A stretch of DNA of 64,000 nucleotides from Polyodon spathula. Its lineage: Eukaryota > Chordata > Actinopteri > Acipenseriformes > Polyodontidae. A model generated the notes under the pieces. That model was not told the origin of the DNA, made no database searches, and saw only the letters and a program-made list of their open reading frames with translations. The stretch covers positions 93,088,859 to 93,152,858 of the forward strand of contig NC_054536.1 in the NCBI RefSeq assembly GCF_017654505.1, given 5' to 3'. Positions within the stretch are counted from its first letter, which is position 1. Every line of letters starts with the position of its first letter. Positions 12,933 through 63,521 of the stretch are shown here, piece after piece. The position numbers and the translations under genes were made by a program.

Positions 12933-14386
12933 GCCTTTTCACACTGGAGTGGAGTCGAGCCTTCACTGTATGGCTAGTTTCACACCATGAAACCAGAACC
13001 GTGAAACTCTGGCCTCACAAGATATCTGGTACTGGCTCCGTGCTGAGCAAGGCTGGGGGCGAGGTTAACTCATACTGTCCGAAACAATAAAGTCGACCAA
13101 AATATTTCACAGGAATTGAGAAATACGGGACTAAACCACAGCGCGAAACAGTGTTGTGAAAAAAAAAATTCAAAAAAAGTCAATATTATGATTTAATGGA
13201 CGCAGTTCTTGGTCACAGACCTGCAACGACCGATATGGTCATTTTCTGAATGGTGTGTACTGACATTTTTCAAATACTATCTAACATTTTAAAGTTATTA
13301 TTATTAGACAGCCCGCTGCCATGTTTGTAGCCGACTTTAAATTACTGTACGATTTCAGCTTGAGTGCCTTTAAGTAAGATGACACTGGCTGCAACTCCAT
13401 TGTCGTTTTTTATACACAAAGCTTACTTGATTTGAAAACATCATGAATGGTACGAGCAACTTCACGCACTACTTGGTTTAATTTAAATGAGCAGTACACA
13501 ACAAAATATGAAAGCTGAACATTAATTTCAACAAAGAACAACGACAATTTGTAAATGAAAAGAAAAATATTGTAGCCTACTTCAATAGGATCATTAGCCT
13601 GTTATATTAAACCAAAACAATAAAAATTATAACGATCTGGTTCTCTCTTGCCTTTTTCAATGGATATAATTTAATTAATAGAGAATAAAAACATACTAAA
13701 GATAACAACTACCTAGCCTAAGTTTAATTAATCGATTTTTGTAATCTACCAGCGGCTTCTGTTGCATACACATCACTGATAATAGAGCAGACTGGAAACC
13801 AATGTTAGCATTGGGGTGTGTATTATTTTTTTCTGGACGTCCTCTGACTGCCTTTTTATTTTTTTTTTTTTTTTTTTTAAACCATTTAAATGCAAAAACA
13901 TAACAAAACATGTATACAGGCTTTTTTAATTATTTGTCCTGCGCTTGCCTTTAATTAATTTTTCTGCCTGTACTTCTACTTTGTATATGATGTAGAATAC
14001 GTGAATGTAAACATCTAACACTAGTTCGTACAATAGTCTTTCAAGTAAACGTTATGATTTTGAATGTATGGTTCTTAGGGTGGTATTATTGTCATTGCTT
14101 GTGCCGTGGCACCACTTTCTTTACAATTTAAGCACTGGCGCTGTGCTTTAGTCCCATATTTCTCAATTCCTGTGAAATCTTTTGGTAGACTTTGTTTCAG
14201 ACAGTACGACTTTGTGATCCATTCTCAAAACAAATCCACACCACAAAATAAATCCACACCGCTCCTCTGTGCGCTGTGTCTACTGAATTTGACGTCACGT
14301 TCCACAGTGCAGCTTCTACTTTGAACAGTAGTGCGAACACACCCGAGCAGCGCTGGGTGGGCTCGGGTGTGCAAGTGTGAAAAGGC
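12933..14386. mobile_element. DNA transposon with long inverted termini, non-coding
   Basis: The left end GCCTTTTCACACT at 12933 is mirrored by AGTGTGAAAAGGC ending at 14386, and both are flanked by TA (12931-12932 and 14387-14388). A second inverted match lies further in: the segment about 13077-13145 (TTTCACAGGAATTGAGAAAT) recurs inverted at about 14135-14205. The termini therefore extend over roughly 200-250 bp with gaps. No transposase is visible inside, so the copy is non-autonomous. TA flanks suggest a TA-targeting family; the class is not fixed. Confidence 0.7.
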
Positions 14387-14388
14387 TA

Positions 14389-17300
14389 TTCTCCTTTCAT
14401 TATAGGTTCTCAAGATACCGTGCTGCACACACATCCCAAAATACTGTAACCGTGAAATCATCAAATAGATTCTGTAATCCTTAATCCAGCTGGCCGAGAT
14501 GGTGAGATAGCAAGGGTGTGTCAGTAACGTCAGATTTGAAAGATTCTGATCTTAAAGGTGACTGATTGCATGGAAGCTAAACTCTGGCTGCCAGACAATA
14601 ATGCTAGGTCATGTTGCCACCAAAGTTTACAATAAATAAATAAATTAATAAAGATGATGTCGTGTTTGACAGCATTTTGCACTTTTAGTATCTTACTGTC
14701 TTGTGAAATACTGAGATCCTGGATTGCAGTTTCAGGCCTGTAACAGATATGTATTTTTAATGCTCATTGAAAAGATCCTTGTAAGTTGACTCTTCCATAT
14801 GAAATATTCAGGGTTTTGTTTTTGCGGGTTATATTTTTAGTGTCGAGTCGAGGGAAACCTTGTGGCATTCAGTGGGTCAGGGCAGTGAAAAGAAAAATCC
14901 AAAACTAGGAGTTTCCGATCCCAGCTGAGCTTGAGTGAGATTGTATTATCTTGGAAAGGCCCATTTTACCTCATGGTTCAGGACCATTTACCTGTAACAT
15001 TGGAGGGAAGGGGTGTGTGTGTACACACAGTATATTATAACACCAATTGCCCTGGTGCATTTGAGTCATTAATAGGTCTACAGGTATAAGGAAGAAAGAC
15101 AAAAGCAGCACTGCTTATTGCATGCAGCACAGGTACTTTTTACAAGTACATTCATTATATCTGTCAAGTATTTGTGCAATATCAGAACCCTTTCTACCTC
15201 CAAAAGCCAAAGACTCTTTTATATGAAAATATAAATGGTGATTGCTATTGAGTTCTGCACCCAAGTAAACTGCACTAACCCTCTGTGTTAAAATGGAGAT
15301 TAAAGCTTCACTCAAAGAAAAGAAGATTCAAAGTTTTAATCTCCCTATGATTTAAGCATCTGCTTTGCCCATTCATCTTTGATTTAACCCCGTTTTTAAA
15401 GCCAAATTGTTTAGAAAGGCCATCTGTCGGCAGTGTAGTGTCCACGTCTGTGTATGTAGTTCAGAAGTTTAAGGGTGTAATCACACTTGGTTTGTTTAGG
15501 CTGATTTCTTTCGAACTGAGTGCGGTTCGGTTAGTTTTGGAATCACATGTGAATGCTCCAAAAGAACTTTCAGAGTTGCTTTTAATCGAACCAGACTGAG
15601 TCTTCCTGAGGTGGTGTTAGTCTGTTTGTGGGGGGAAAAGGATTGACTTTGGTTCATTTGTTTCAGTGGAATGTGAAAGCACAGTCAGTTCAGAAAAAAA
15701 TGTTAAAGTGAACCTGCAAAAAGAACGGTGTCCTTTTGAAGTGGACCAAGTTGTTTTGCACTAAGTTGCAGATGCGAAAACAAAAGGAACGTTCATTTCC
15801 AAGTGACCTTAGTTTAGAAACCTAAACCCCCTTCATATCAAAGCCACAGAAGAGCGTTACCTTTCTCCTGCCTCTTTCTCAGCTTGCACAAACAAAGGTG
15901 GGGAGCAGACTGACTGCAAGCGTGGCTTTATTCATGGCTACCATGTTTCTGCAAATTGTATAGCCTTTTTTTTTATTCTTAAATCCCCATAGAGGTGTTA
16001 TTACACAAACCCAAATACCAATATTAAACGGAGCATTGGGCACTGTGATGTACGTTTGGTATACTTTATAGGCTTAATCTTTTAAGCCACAAGAATTAAC
16101 TTTTTTACATGTATTTTACATTAATACATTACAATTTAAACACTGACAAGGACTTAAGTTCTGTAAGAGCTTCTTTTTCCCCCAAACAACCCGCATCTTT
16201 CCTGTCTCCTGCTTAGAAAGAATGACCTGCTTCATGTGATAACACTACCCCACTGTGCATGCCATTCACAAGTCATGTTTTGAAGCATGCCTCATAGCAT
16301 GAATTTGAGCAAGTCTAGAAGAGGTCTTTTAGCTCAGGTTAAAAAGTCATTGTTATGGCTTTTGGAGTTTTATAACAACTCCTTATCTTGGCTGATGTTT
16401 TTGTATTTGAAAATTAGAGCTTCTGTATTCCATGACCTCACTGAAAATGAGATGCAGATCTCTGTGTTCTTTGTTGGTGTAGTGATAAAGAAATTAAAAT
16501 TGAATCACCAGAGAGCTGTTTATGCCCTGCGGTGATTTTTTGAAACCAAATAAATCTTTATGTGAAATCTCCTGCTATTTTTATTCTCTCACATCATTAA
16601 GCTCCTGCTAAGTACATTCAAATAAATTAATAAAAACATAATATTTTATTAACCCACATGTTCAACTAGTGCATTGGTGTGACCACTCCTGTTAGAATTT
16701 ATTAGAATACCTCAGCTGTGTCTTGTTTTTTTTTTTTTTCTTTTGATAAAACAAAAGGATTATCAGACAGACTTTCCTTGAAATTTTAGTTCCTTAAGCA
16801 ATTATGGCCCCAACAAAAGGCGTTCTACTACTATTGTGTTTTGCCTTTTGATGTTAAATTCTTCCAAGTTAAACTGCCAATCACAGCATATTGGAAGGGC
16901 ATTCTACTGTATTACACTGCCCTTTAAAGCTGTGCGGGGGAGGGGGCAGTGAGGCACCACTGGCGGCATAGTGTACTCGAAACGGCCTTTTTTGTTGCTT
17001 TGCAAAGCACTATGGCATCATAAGGCAGAAAAGGGGTATATCAGCCAACTGAAAAATGTACGGAATAATAATCCTTCAGCTGACGCTTCCTTAACATACT
17101 GCCAAGGCAACAAAAAATAAGTCATCAAAAAGATGTAATTTGCTTTTGGTTAACAAACGGATTTGTGTTTTAATGAGGCAATCTAAACATTCTGAAAACA
17201 GCTTATTAATGACTCAACTAAAACATTCATGACAGAATGAACAAGTACAGAAATATTCTGTTAATAGGATCCGGTTTCCAACAAAAACGTATGGTATGGG

Positions 17301-19805
17301 TTGCTAAGCCACATTCTTGATGTTGGAATCATTTAAGATTTTTTATCACAGTCTCAAGTAACTGGGCAAGCACTGATGGGCTGAATGGCTGCCTGCCTAC
17401 CTCCACATTTGTTGTTGATGTTCATTAAAAAGGCAGACACATTTCCTGGCTACAGCTACCTGTTTTTTCTTTAAATCGGTTCAGTAACTCTCAAGACATG
17501 TCTACTTAGTTTTCTGCCTTGTAGTTGAGGTTTATGTTTATGTTAAGACTTTTCTGCTCAAACATCCAGTTAATTTTTCAGGCAGCTGTCTTCGCCTCTG
17601 CGCCCCACACCAGTGGATCTGACAAGCACCTGCTGCAGAAAGTCAGGAAACCCGACACTGGATAAACACAGCATGCACCTTCAGAGAGCCAGCCAGCATG
17701 GGCCTGTTACAGGAGTCTTTGTGGATATCACTGTACATTATCATCACAAACCTCTTTCCCTGCTGTTGTTTCTTTCACACATGTATGTCCATTAGGGTTA
17801 AAATTAGGGATTCAACGGTTATGATTTTCCCCAACCGAAACCGACATTTTCATAAAATTCCCAAATCAATCGATACCCACCCCAACTATAAAACCGAACT
17901 GAAACTGACATTTTTGTACAATTAAAAAGCATTGGTTGCCTCGGCACGAAGCAGGCGGCTTGCGGGAGAGCTTATTGCACACTGTGCTGCTCGTATAATA
18001 TTAACATCCCTTCATTTGATTATAGTAACATAAATTAAAAGTTGTCAAGACTTACCTGGTTGATTCTTGACAGCCCTGAGGAGGGATAACCGGGCGATCA
18101 TAATGAATTCCTTACAACATGCATTAAATACAAAATGTCTTCTAAACTGTCTGTTTTTAAATTGAATTGATGCTGTATACAATAAGAGACACTGTACACG
18201 GAACAAAGTGTTAACACTGTAGAAATCACCAAAAATGAAGATCAGTTATATATGTTTAGACAAAAGTTTTGGCAAAATGTCTTTGTTCAAGTCCATTTGC
18301 AGATTCCTGCAGTGATCTGTAGACCATAGTGGGGTACTGCTGGGAGCACAAGCAGCTTTAGGCTTCTGCAGGTCATTTGCAAGCAATGAAGAACTGAAGT
18401 GGCAACTTTAGTGATCTACAAGTCAGCCCATAATCACAGACTCCGGATACTGAAGCAAATGCATGTTTGTTTTTTTTGTTTGTTTTTTGTTTTTGTTTAG
18501 TACATTTTTAGGTCTTAGTAAACTGGTTTCCAATTTCACAAAATCTTACTATACATGATGAGATTTGATCAAATATAAAAAAGAAAAAAAAACCTTTGCT
18601 TCGTAACCCAGGTTTGGGATTTCAGAGAAAACAACAGTTTCTATGGGTAGAGTCAGCAGATTTTTATCAAAGCTGCACATCAGCACAGTAGGACCCAGAC
18701 TAACCCTGGATCTACAGCACCTTCCGGCTTCATCTGTGTGTCTGGCTCTCTAGTGGCTGTAATAATAGATTACATGGACGATCTCTACAATTTATTATTG
18801 TCCAAGAATGTAGGAGATGAAAAAGAAAACAGGAGTGAGGATTTAAAAATATTCCATTAAAATTCAATGGTTCTTTGATTGTTATGAGTATGAGAAATAC
18901 AAAATTTATTCTAGAATGTGTGCATTTATTTGATAGGTACTATTGGGTGGGTTACAGTAATCCAACTGTTATTCTGTATTAGAAAACAAGTCAGTACCAT
19001 CAGCTGTATCTGTATTGAAAGCTCAGTTCATATCTATTGGACAGCAAGTACTAAAAACAAAGACACAATTGGTCCAAATGTATTTTATTATCCACCAAAA
19101 CTAGCTACTCAATACACTACGAAAGCAACCAGTCCTGTACCCGACACTGCCGACTCAGCAAGTTATTAGTTTTAATTGTTATCTAATTAATTATGTATGT
19201 GATCCTTTATGAATATTTTCAAGACTATTTTCCTAAAACCCTTCTTAGTGGAAGGGTACCTGACGAATCATTACAGTTCAAGGTAAATCTAGGTTTATAA
19301 AATGTTGGGGTTTTTTGGGGTTTTTTTTAAATAAAATTTAAAAAATCATTTTCTAATAGCGATCATGCCCTCTTGATAAAGGCTGTTAACATTTTAGATT
19401 GTATTGCTTTTAAAATTATATAATCTCAGTTGAGTTTTAACTTGTGGAATGGGGGAAAAGTTAAACACGCGTAGGGTACATGGTGAATATTTTACGCAAA
19501 TTAATTTTATATTTACTTCCAAACAACACCAACTGTGCTTTAGGTTTTGTGACTGATGAGACAGTTATATGTTTTAGAGGTTTCCACAGTACAGTGTGTA
19601 AGTGCAGCATTGACGTGTACACTCTGTAGTGTGTTAAAGTAGCTGAAAGCTTTAAGTATCCACAAACTGTACTGCACCAATCTGAACTGGCTCAGTGGTT
19701 AGCAGCATTAAGTAGTGGTGGTCGTGAACTGGAAATTCTCACCCAGGATGATCGAGATGTACAATTTCCTCACACAGCGGTGACTGACTGCTGGCGGTTC
19801 ACCTC
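14389..19805. other. No gene recognised; two exon-like stretches and MITE-like sequence
   Basis: Mostly AT-rich non-coding sequence. At 15470-15800 there is a possible degraded mini-element without a clear right end. Two open stretches, 17582-17668 and 19630-19824, have an acceptor-like AG in front but match no family I know; they are given as findings. Confidence 0.4.
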
Positions 19806-20310
19806 TTTAAATTTTTTTTTTAATTAATTTTTTTTATATATATAATTTAGTAGTAAGCAGTTATTTTTGTTATTTTCTTCCCAATATAGTTATTATTTTT
19901 TAACTCAGCTCATCGCTACCACCCGTGCACTGACTCGAGAGGGGCAAAGACGAACACTTGCTGTCCTACGAAGCGTGTGCCGTTAGCAGCCCGCTTCTTT
20001 ACACACTGCAGACTCACCATGGAGCCACCCAGGGCTACAGCGTCGGAAGACAATGCAGCCCCAGGCAGCTTACAAGCAAGCCAGCAGGCCCCCGGCCAGA
20101 CCAAAGGGGTCGCTGGTGCACAGTGAGCCGAGGACACCCTGGCCGACCTAACTCTCCCTCCCCCGGGGCGGTGCTCGGCCAATTGTGCACCGTCCCCTGG
20201 GAGCTCCTGTCCTCGGTCGGCAAAGGAATAGCCTGGACTTGGACCGGCGACGTACAGAGTATAGGGTGCATCCTGCACTCCACGCAGAGCCTGTACTCTT
20301 ACACAGTGTC
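19806..20310 (-). mobile_element. tRNA-derived SINE, reverse orientation
   Basis: Read on the minus strand, the right side carries a tRNA box B-like motif (GGTCCAAGTCC, near 20230) and the element ends in an A-rich tail, seen as T-rich sequence at 19806-19845 on +. The body between about 19855 and 20040 is closely similar to 32260-32440, which proves a dispersed repeat. I remember this family as abundant in sturgeon sequences. The GC-rich body gives open frames of 70-160 codons on both strands that should be ignored. Confidence 0.75.
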
Positions 20311-23300
20311 TCTCTGGAACGACTGTTGCCTTGATCTTCAAGAGATCGGTTTTCTAAACCTGGCATTGCGAGTGTGGGTTATTTGTGGTGGTTTTAGTTA
20401 CATGTCTTTGTGTTTATGTGTTTGTTTTAAAGGATTCAGGTGTGAGATGTGAACTGAGGTGCTCAATTATTTCTCTCCCTAATGCCCTCTGTAACTTTAC
20501 ATTCTATTTTTCCTTAAAGAAAACTGAACAGTCAGCTTATTTTCACTGCATCGACTGAAACAAATCCAGCCTGTACCCCTCACTCCACGCCTCCTTGCAA
20601 GCATGAAGTTCGGACTCGTGTGCACACATGTAGGAATCTGTTTAAATGCTCTGTGTTCTTTTATGCATGTTTAATGTACATGCACTGCACAATAATTTTT
20701 TTGTTTTAAAACATTTTTCTTTTTTAACTTGGAGATTTATTTTTTTTGCAAACTGAAATTCCCACAAGGTACTGCTGCTGATGGTGTGGGAGAGGAAGTA
20801 GCTTTTACTGTTACACTGAGCCCTGAGTTTACAGCTTACAATTCTATTCTGTTGGGCTCTGTGCCAATGGCGTGTCGGCCTTGTAACTTTTTGTTTATAA
20901 TTTTTTTTTTTTTGTTTTATGTCAGTAGATGCAGGTGCTGTGAAGAGGTGTTGAGGCATTGAAATATACAGTGTAGACAGAATTTAAAACTAGAGAACAT
21001 TCTGCCTTGGAGACAGTAGTGCCATGTTTGTGTTACATACATATGCTAAGGAACAAAGACTTTCAAAGGAATATTGCAGAATCCCTTTAAATGGGAACTA
21101 AAAATAATACAAACTAATACTGCCATGTCAATGTTTATTTAATAGTTTATTTTCATGAATATGAAAAAAATGAAATAAAATCATGCTTTTAACCAACCGA
21201 GCAGCAGAAAGACTTAAAACCTTAAAACGTGTACGGTTTTACTGCAAGATTCCAGGAATTCTTCCCTTTGTCACGCCAATGAGATTTTCTCCAGCAACAA
21301 CCTGTTTCCATCTACTGTCCTTGCCAAGTACAAATCACACTGAGGGTGGTGGTGGGGGAGCGATGTTATTGGCATCAATAGAATGTTCCAATCATAGGGG
21401 CTGTGTTCACAGTCATACCCGCATGCCCGCATTAACTGGATGTTAATTCAAAGCGCTTGATGACTGACAGAAAAAGACTTAATTTTTTATTTGATTGAGG
21501 CTAGGTACAGTGCAGTAGAGGTCCGGGGTTGTGGGTGGAAGGTTTTCATTGTGTTCCTTTATATCGGTAGCTTTATGTGTTGCAAGAAAGTTGGCCTCAG
21601 TTGAGAAACTCCTGGTAATTTGAAGGGCTTTGAACTGGTGGGATGTACTTTAATTTGATTGCTGCCCTTTGCTAGGGCCGATTTAACTTTTAATAGAACG
21701 TGACTGGCAGGAATGAACAGTAATGTTTTTGCTTCGCTGTCAGACCCTGTGTGGGGGGAAAGGCTTGACCCTCCTAGCCTGTGAGTAGGCAGGGATATAC
21801 TGTACAGTAGCTGGATGCCACATGTTTTGAGAGACCAGAAAAAAGTGCATTACAATAATCAATTCTAGATGAAACAAAGGCATGCATTAGTGTTGTGTGT
21901 GTGTTTTGTTTTAAAAGGATATAACATTCTTTATAAATATATACAGTAAATTATAGCTAATTAGTCCAAATTATTACCTTTCAAATGAGCCATTGGCGAT
22001 TACTGTAGGACTTGTAGATCTGGAGGAATGATGTTTTGAAGTGGCGAGTGTGAGTTTAACTGCAGTGAACAGAGCTGAAATGACGACTTTCTTGTATGGG
22101 GCACCAAGTGTAAAAATAACACTAATATTTTAAGTGTTTTTCCCGGATTTAATGTAAATCATGTATTTTTTCCTAGATTTAACCATGAATGTTAACAATC
22201 ACATTCTTAAGTTTTGGAATGTGTACATTTTTCTGGCATTGTAGTATGCAGAGGAGGCAGGGAAGCGGAGTCAAATTCGCCCTCGGAGTGTAAGGGCAGC
22301 TCTGCAGCACACAATGCCTAATCAAACGCTTCAGTGGGCTCATTTAGCTTCAGATTTAGCTGGCAAAATAAATATTTATTTTGTGAAAGCCCAGATTTAT
22401 TTTTTCAGATTTAGTTGCTGAACGATAACGTTTTTTAGGTTTATCAGTTAGGTAAATGTTGACTCGCCAAGTGTAAATACAAATGTTTGCTAAGAAAGGG
22501 GGGCAGCATATAAATAGTTTGCGCACCACTGGCCTAATCCACAGAGTCCCATTGCTAAGCCTACTGGTGCTGGGGCTGTCCTTTCTAAGAGCAGAGCAAA
22601 GTGCAATAAACATAGTGAAAGTATAGCGTAGCCTAGGTAAGCGTTGTAAAGAATAGTAATAAACAAGGCATAGCAGGGTAAACTATGGTAAGTGCATGGT
22701 ATGCATATATAGATACATGGGCGTCCACAAAATTAATTCTTGGGAGGGGAAGGTGTTTAAATGTATTCGGGCAACATGGTTTTGTATTGCATAAAAAATG
22801 TTCTAAGCCTGATTTACATTAACAACTCAGACTTAAGCTAAAATCTGATGAAAACCAATATTGTGAAATGTCTGTTAGGGTTGTCCATTGAGGGGGGGAG
22901 GAGTAAATTACAAAAAAAAACAAAAAAACACTTTGCACAGTGGAGCTTTGAGAGAGTAGCTCATACCCAAACAACAATGAACAGTGGTAACCCTAGCCTC
23001 AATATTGACTCGGATTATAAAATTCAGACTAACGAACGTCAAGAAATACAGATTAAAATGATTTAATCTAATTAGTAATAAGGTACCTTACTGGTCAGGG
23101 TTTCTTTGCTCTCCTGGTTGTTTGAATGTGTGAGCTCTTTAACGTTGCAGTGCCTTTCTTTCCCTGTAGTCTGCACACTGAACGAACAGGTTATTTCCAG
23201 CCAGAAAAAAAAAAAAAAAAATCTGCTGAAGAATCTCTGGACAGCTTGTTATCCTTTTGATCAGCTTAGTGTGCTTTTTCCTATAAAAACTTCATATCAT

Positions 23301-24005
23301 CACCTGAATAGATGACTCCTCTATACTACTGCATACTGCTAACTGAGACTGCTAAAGTAGGGTAATAATAAGGGTAGTAATATTTATTTAAATATTTGTT
23401 CTTAACCAATTTGTTTTGCCTGAAAACAATGACTGTGCTTTGAATTTTCTTTTGTGAACTTTAGCAAAGACATACCTCATTGGATTTTGCTTAAAGGTCT
23501 TAGAAAAAAAAAATATATAATATAAATTTGGCTACAGTAAAAAGCACTTTGAGTAAGGGTCAGTCAGCACATGGATTTACTACAATGAATCAGTTTTTAG
23601 GAAATAAAAAATGTGTGCCTCACAGTTACTGTGTTTTAGAAGGAAGCAGTGTTAGCCCATTCTGTTCATCATTTTTACTACTTGACACAGGCAGCACATT
23701 TCATGTTCATCGTAGCTGAATTTCTGAGAACTGCCTGCTGTAGAGTGATGTTTTTTTTCAGTGTGTCTCCTTTTGCATATATGGGATATGATTGCTCATT
23801 GTGATCACTTCAGCTTCCTCTGTTGGCAGATCTGTGATCGAGGACGTTATTCTAAACAAAATGATGTATAAAGGGCATTTGGAAGCAAACTTTCCTTTCG
23901 CTCTGGGCGCCGGCATCTTCATGCGTGCTGTCAGAACTGCCGTAAATGATACAAAACACAATGCAAAACGTATGCCAATTAGCAAAATGGTAATGATTCC
24001 TCACA
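20311..24005. other. No gene recognised
   Basis: AT-rich sequence with A or T runs near 20898, 22912 and 23205. No exon of CTNNAL1 or another gene could be supported. Confidence 0.5.

Positions 24006-24045
<40 letters not shown>
24006..24045. repeat. (CA)n microsatellite
   Basis: Uninterrupted CA dinucleotide run. Confidence 0.97.
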
Positions 24046-24046
<1 letters not shown>

Positions 24047-24159
24047 CCTTTCCTTGGCCCTTCCTTAAATTAACATGTTGTACTTCTCAGGAGTCATTTA
24101 CAGTCGTTTTGTAAATTTCAATCTAGAGGATATAAAAACCATGGTTTAAATGTATAAAT

Positions 24160-24763
24160 GTGTCGCTTCAAAAAGCTAAAGAAACAGAACAGAACTCTCT
24201 TCTCAGAAAGACAACTAAAAACAAAAGGGATCAAAAAATCTGCTTTTCAACTAAATTTAATTATCTATCTAATGATATTAGAGGGATTATTTTAAAACTT
24301 TGGTACATTTTGAAGAGTGATCTTTCTCTTAAGGAGATTATATACGATAGTCCACCAAGGTTTGCATTTAAATGCGCAAGGAACATTAGAGAAAATTTAA
24401 AGGCTTTATTAATTGCAATACCACAGGTGTAATTTACATGCTTACATGTCCATGTGGACAGGTCTATGTGGGACAAACAAAGAGAGCATTAAAATTACGG
24501 CTTGCTGAACACAAAGCGGCAATTAGAAATAATAACTATGACTATTCTATTGCAAAACACTATAAGAAAGCTGTTCATGGCTCCTCTCCACATTCATTAA
24601 GATTTATTGGAATAGAGAAAGTGTCTTTCTCTCCGGGGTGGTAATCTAGTTGAACTTCTCCTGCGATGAGAACCTATTGGATTAGAACCATTTGGACTTA
24701 ACGAAGAGTTGAACCGTTATGCATACAAGCAAAGATGATTTTAAATATGATTCTTAAAAGACT

Positions 24764-24845
<82 letters not shown>

Positions 24846-25125
24846 TTTGTATGTATGTGGCTTTTCTTACTGTATAACAAGCTTTATGTATATCCTCTTG
24901 TGATTCAATTAATAATTTGGCATTCTCTTTGTAATTGACTGATGATTCACATTGGTGTAGGTCATTGATCACCTGGAAGGTATAATTAATGTTATATAGA
25001 GGGAGAAGACCCCTCTCTTGACAAACCTGTTTGTGATCTGATGAAGACGTGTTGGTCGAAACACGTTAGTGGTTTTGCTGCAGTCTTTTAAAATATGCAT
25101 TTATAGTAAAAGTTTTTTTTTAATA
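24160..25125 (+). mobile_element. Penelope-like retroelement, 3' part with GIY-YIG domain
   Basis: Penelope-like elements encode a reverse transcriptase and often a C-terminal GIY-YIG endonuclease. Here only the 3' part remains. The frame from 24160 gives a C-terminal linker (KFNYLSNDIRGIILKLWYIL, then SPPRFAFKCARNIRENL). After a frame break near 24430 the GIY-YIG region follows: CPCGQVYVGQTKRALKLRLA, then EHKAAIRNNN. A further break lies near 24640, then decayed C-terminal sequence. A CTGATGA...GAAA tail lies at 25038-25061. The CPCG-x-VYVGQT form is like the Neptune clade. The reverse transcriptase core is not seen. A (TA)n run interrupts the 3' region. Confidence 0.8.
24763..24846. repeat. 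(TA)n microsatellite inside the Penelope-like element
   Basis: Long alternating TA run splitting the 3' region of the Penelope-like copy. Confidence 0.97.
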
Positions 25126-25206
25126 ATAACTCTATTGAGTGTTAATTTCTGAGACGGGAGTTGCTGTCAAAAGTTCTCCTGCATTTGTTTTTACTTTGGA
25201 GGAGAT

Positions 25207-25207
25207 T

Positions 25208-25288
<81 letters not shown>

Positions 25289-25366
25289 AGCTCAGTTTTC
25301 CGCTCCCACGGGTTTTTCGATATGATGTACATTTCGATATGTTGTATTTCTCAAGGACACCTTTGA

Positions 25367-25391
<25 letters not shown>
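25207..25391. repeat. Two (TA)n tracts
   Basis: Alternating TA at 25207-25286 and again at about 25366-25391, separated by about 80 bp of unique sequence. They lie about 135 bp upstream of the first visible CTNNAL1 exon. Confidence 0.95.
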
Positions 25392-25397
<6 letters not shown>

Positions 25398-25525
25398 TAG
25401 TATAATTAAAAAGGCCATAAGTAAATTAAGTGTGGTATTTCATTTGCAACACCATGTTGACCTTATCAGAAATGTTTGTTATTCTTTAAATGAATGGCCT
25501 CCTTATATTTTTCCTCTGGTTCCAG

Positions 25526-63521
<37,996 letters not shown>

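Noticed and set aside
19690..19710. tRNA box A-like GGCTCAGTGGTTAGCA, possible SINE head or tRNA gene
   Set aside because: No box B at the right distance and no cloverleaf could be drawn.
19916..20452. Open frames of 141 and 164 codons on opposite strands
   Set aside because: They lie in the GC-rich body of the tRNA-derived SINE; the same sequence recurs at 32.3 kb.
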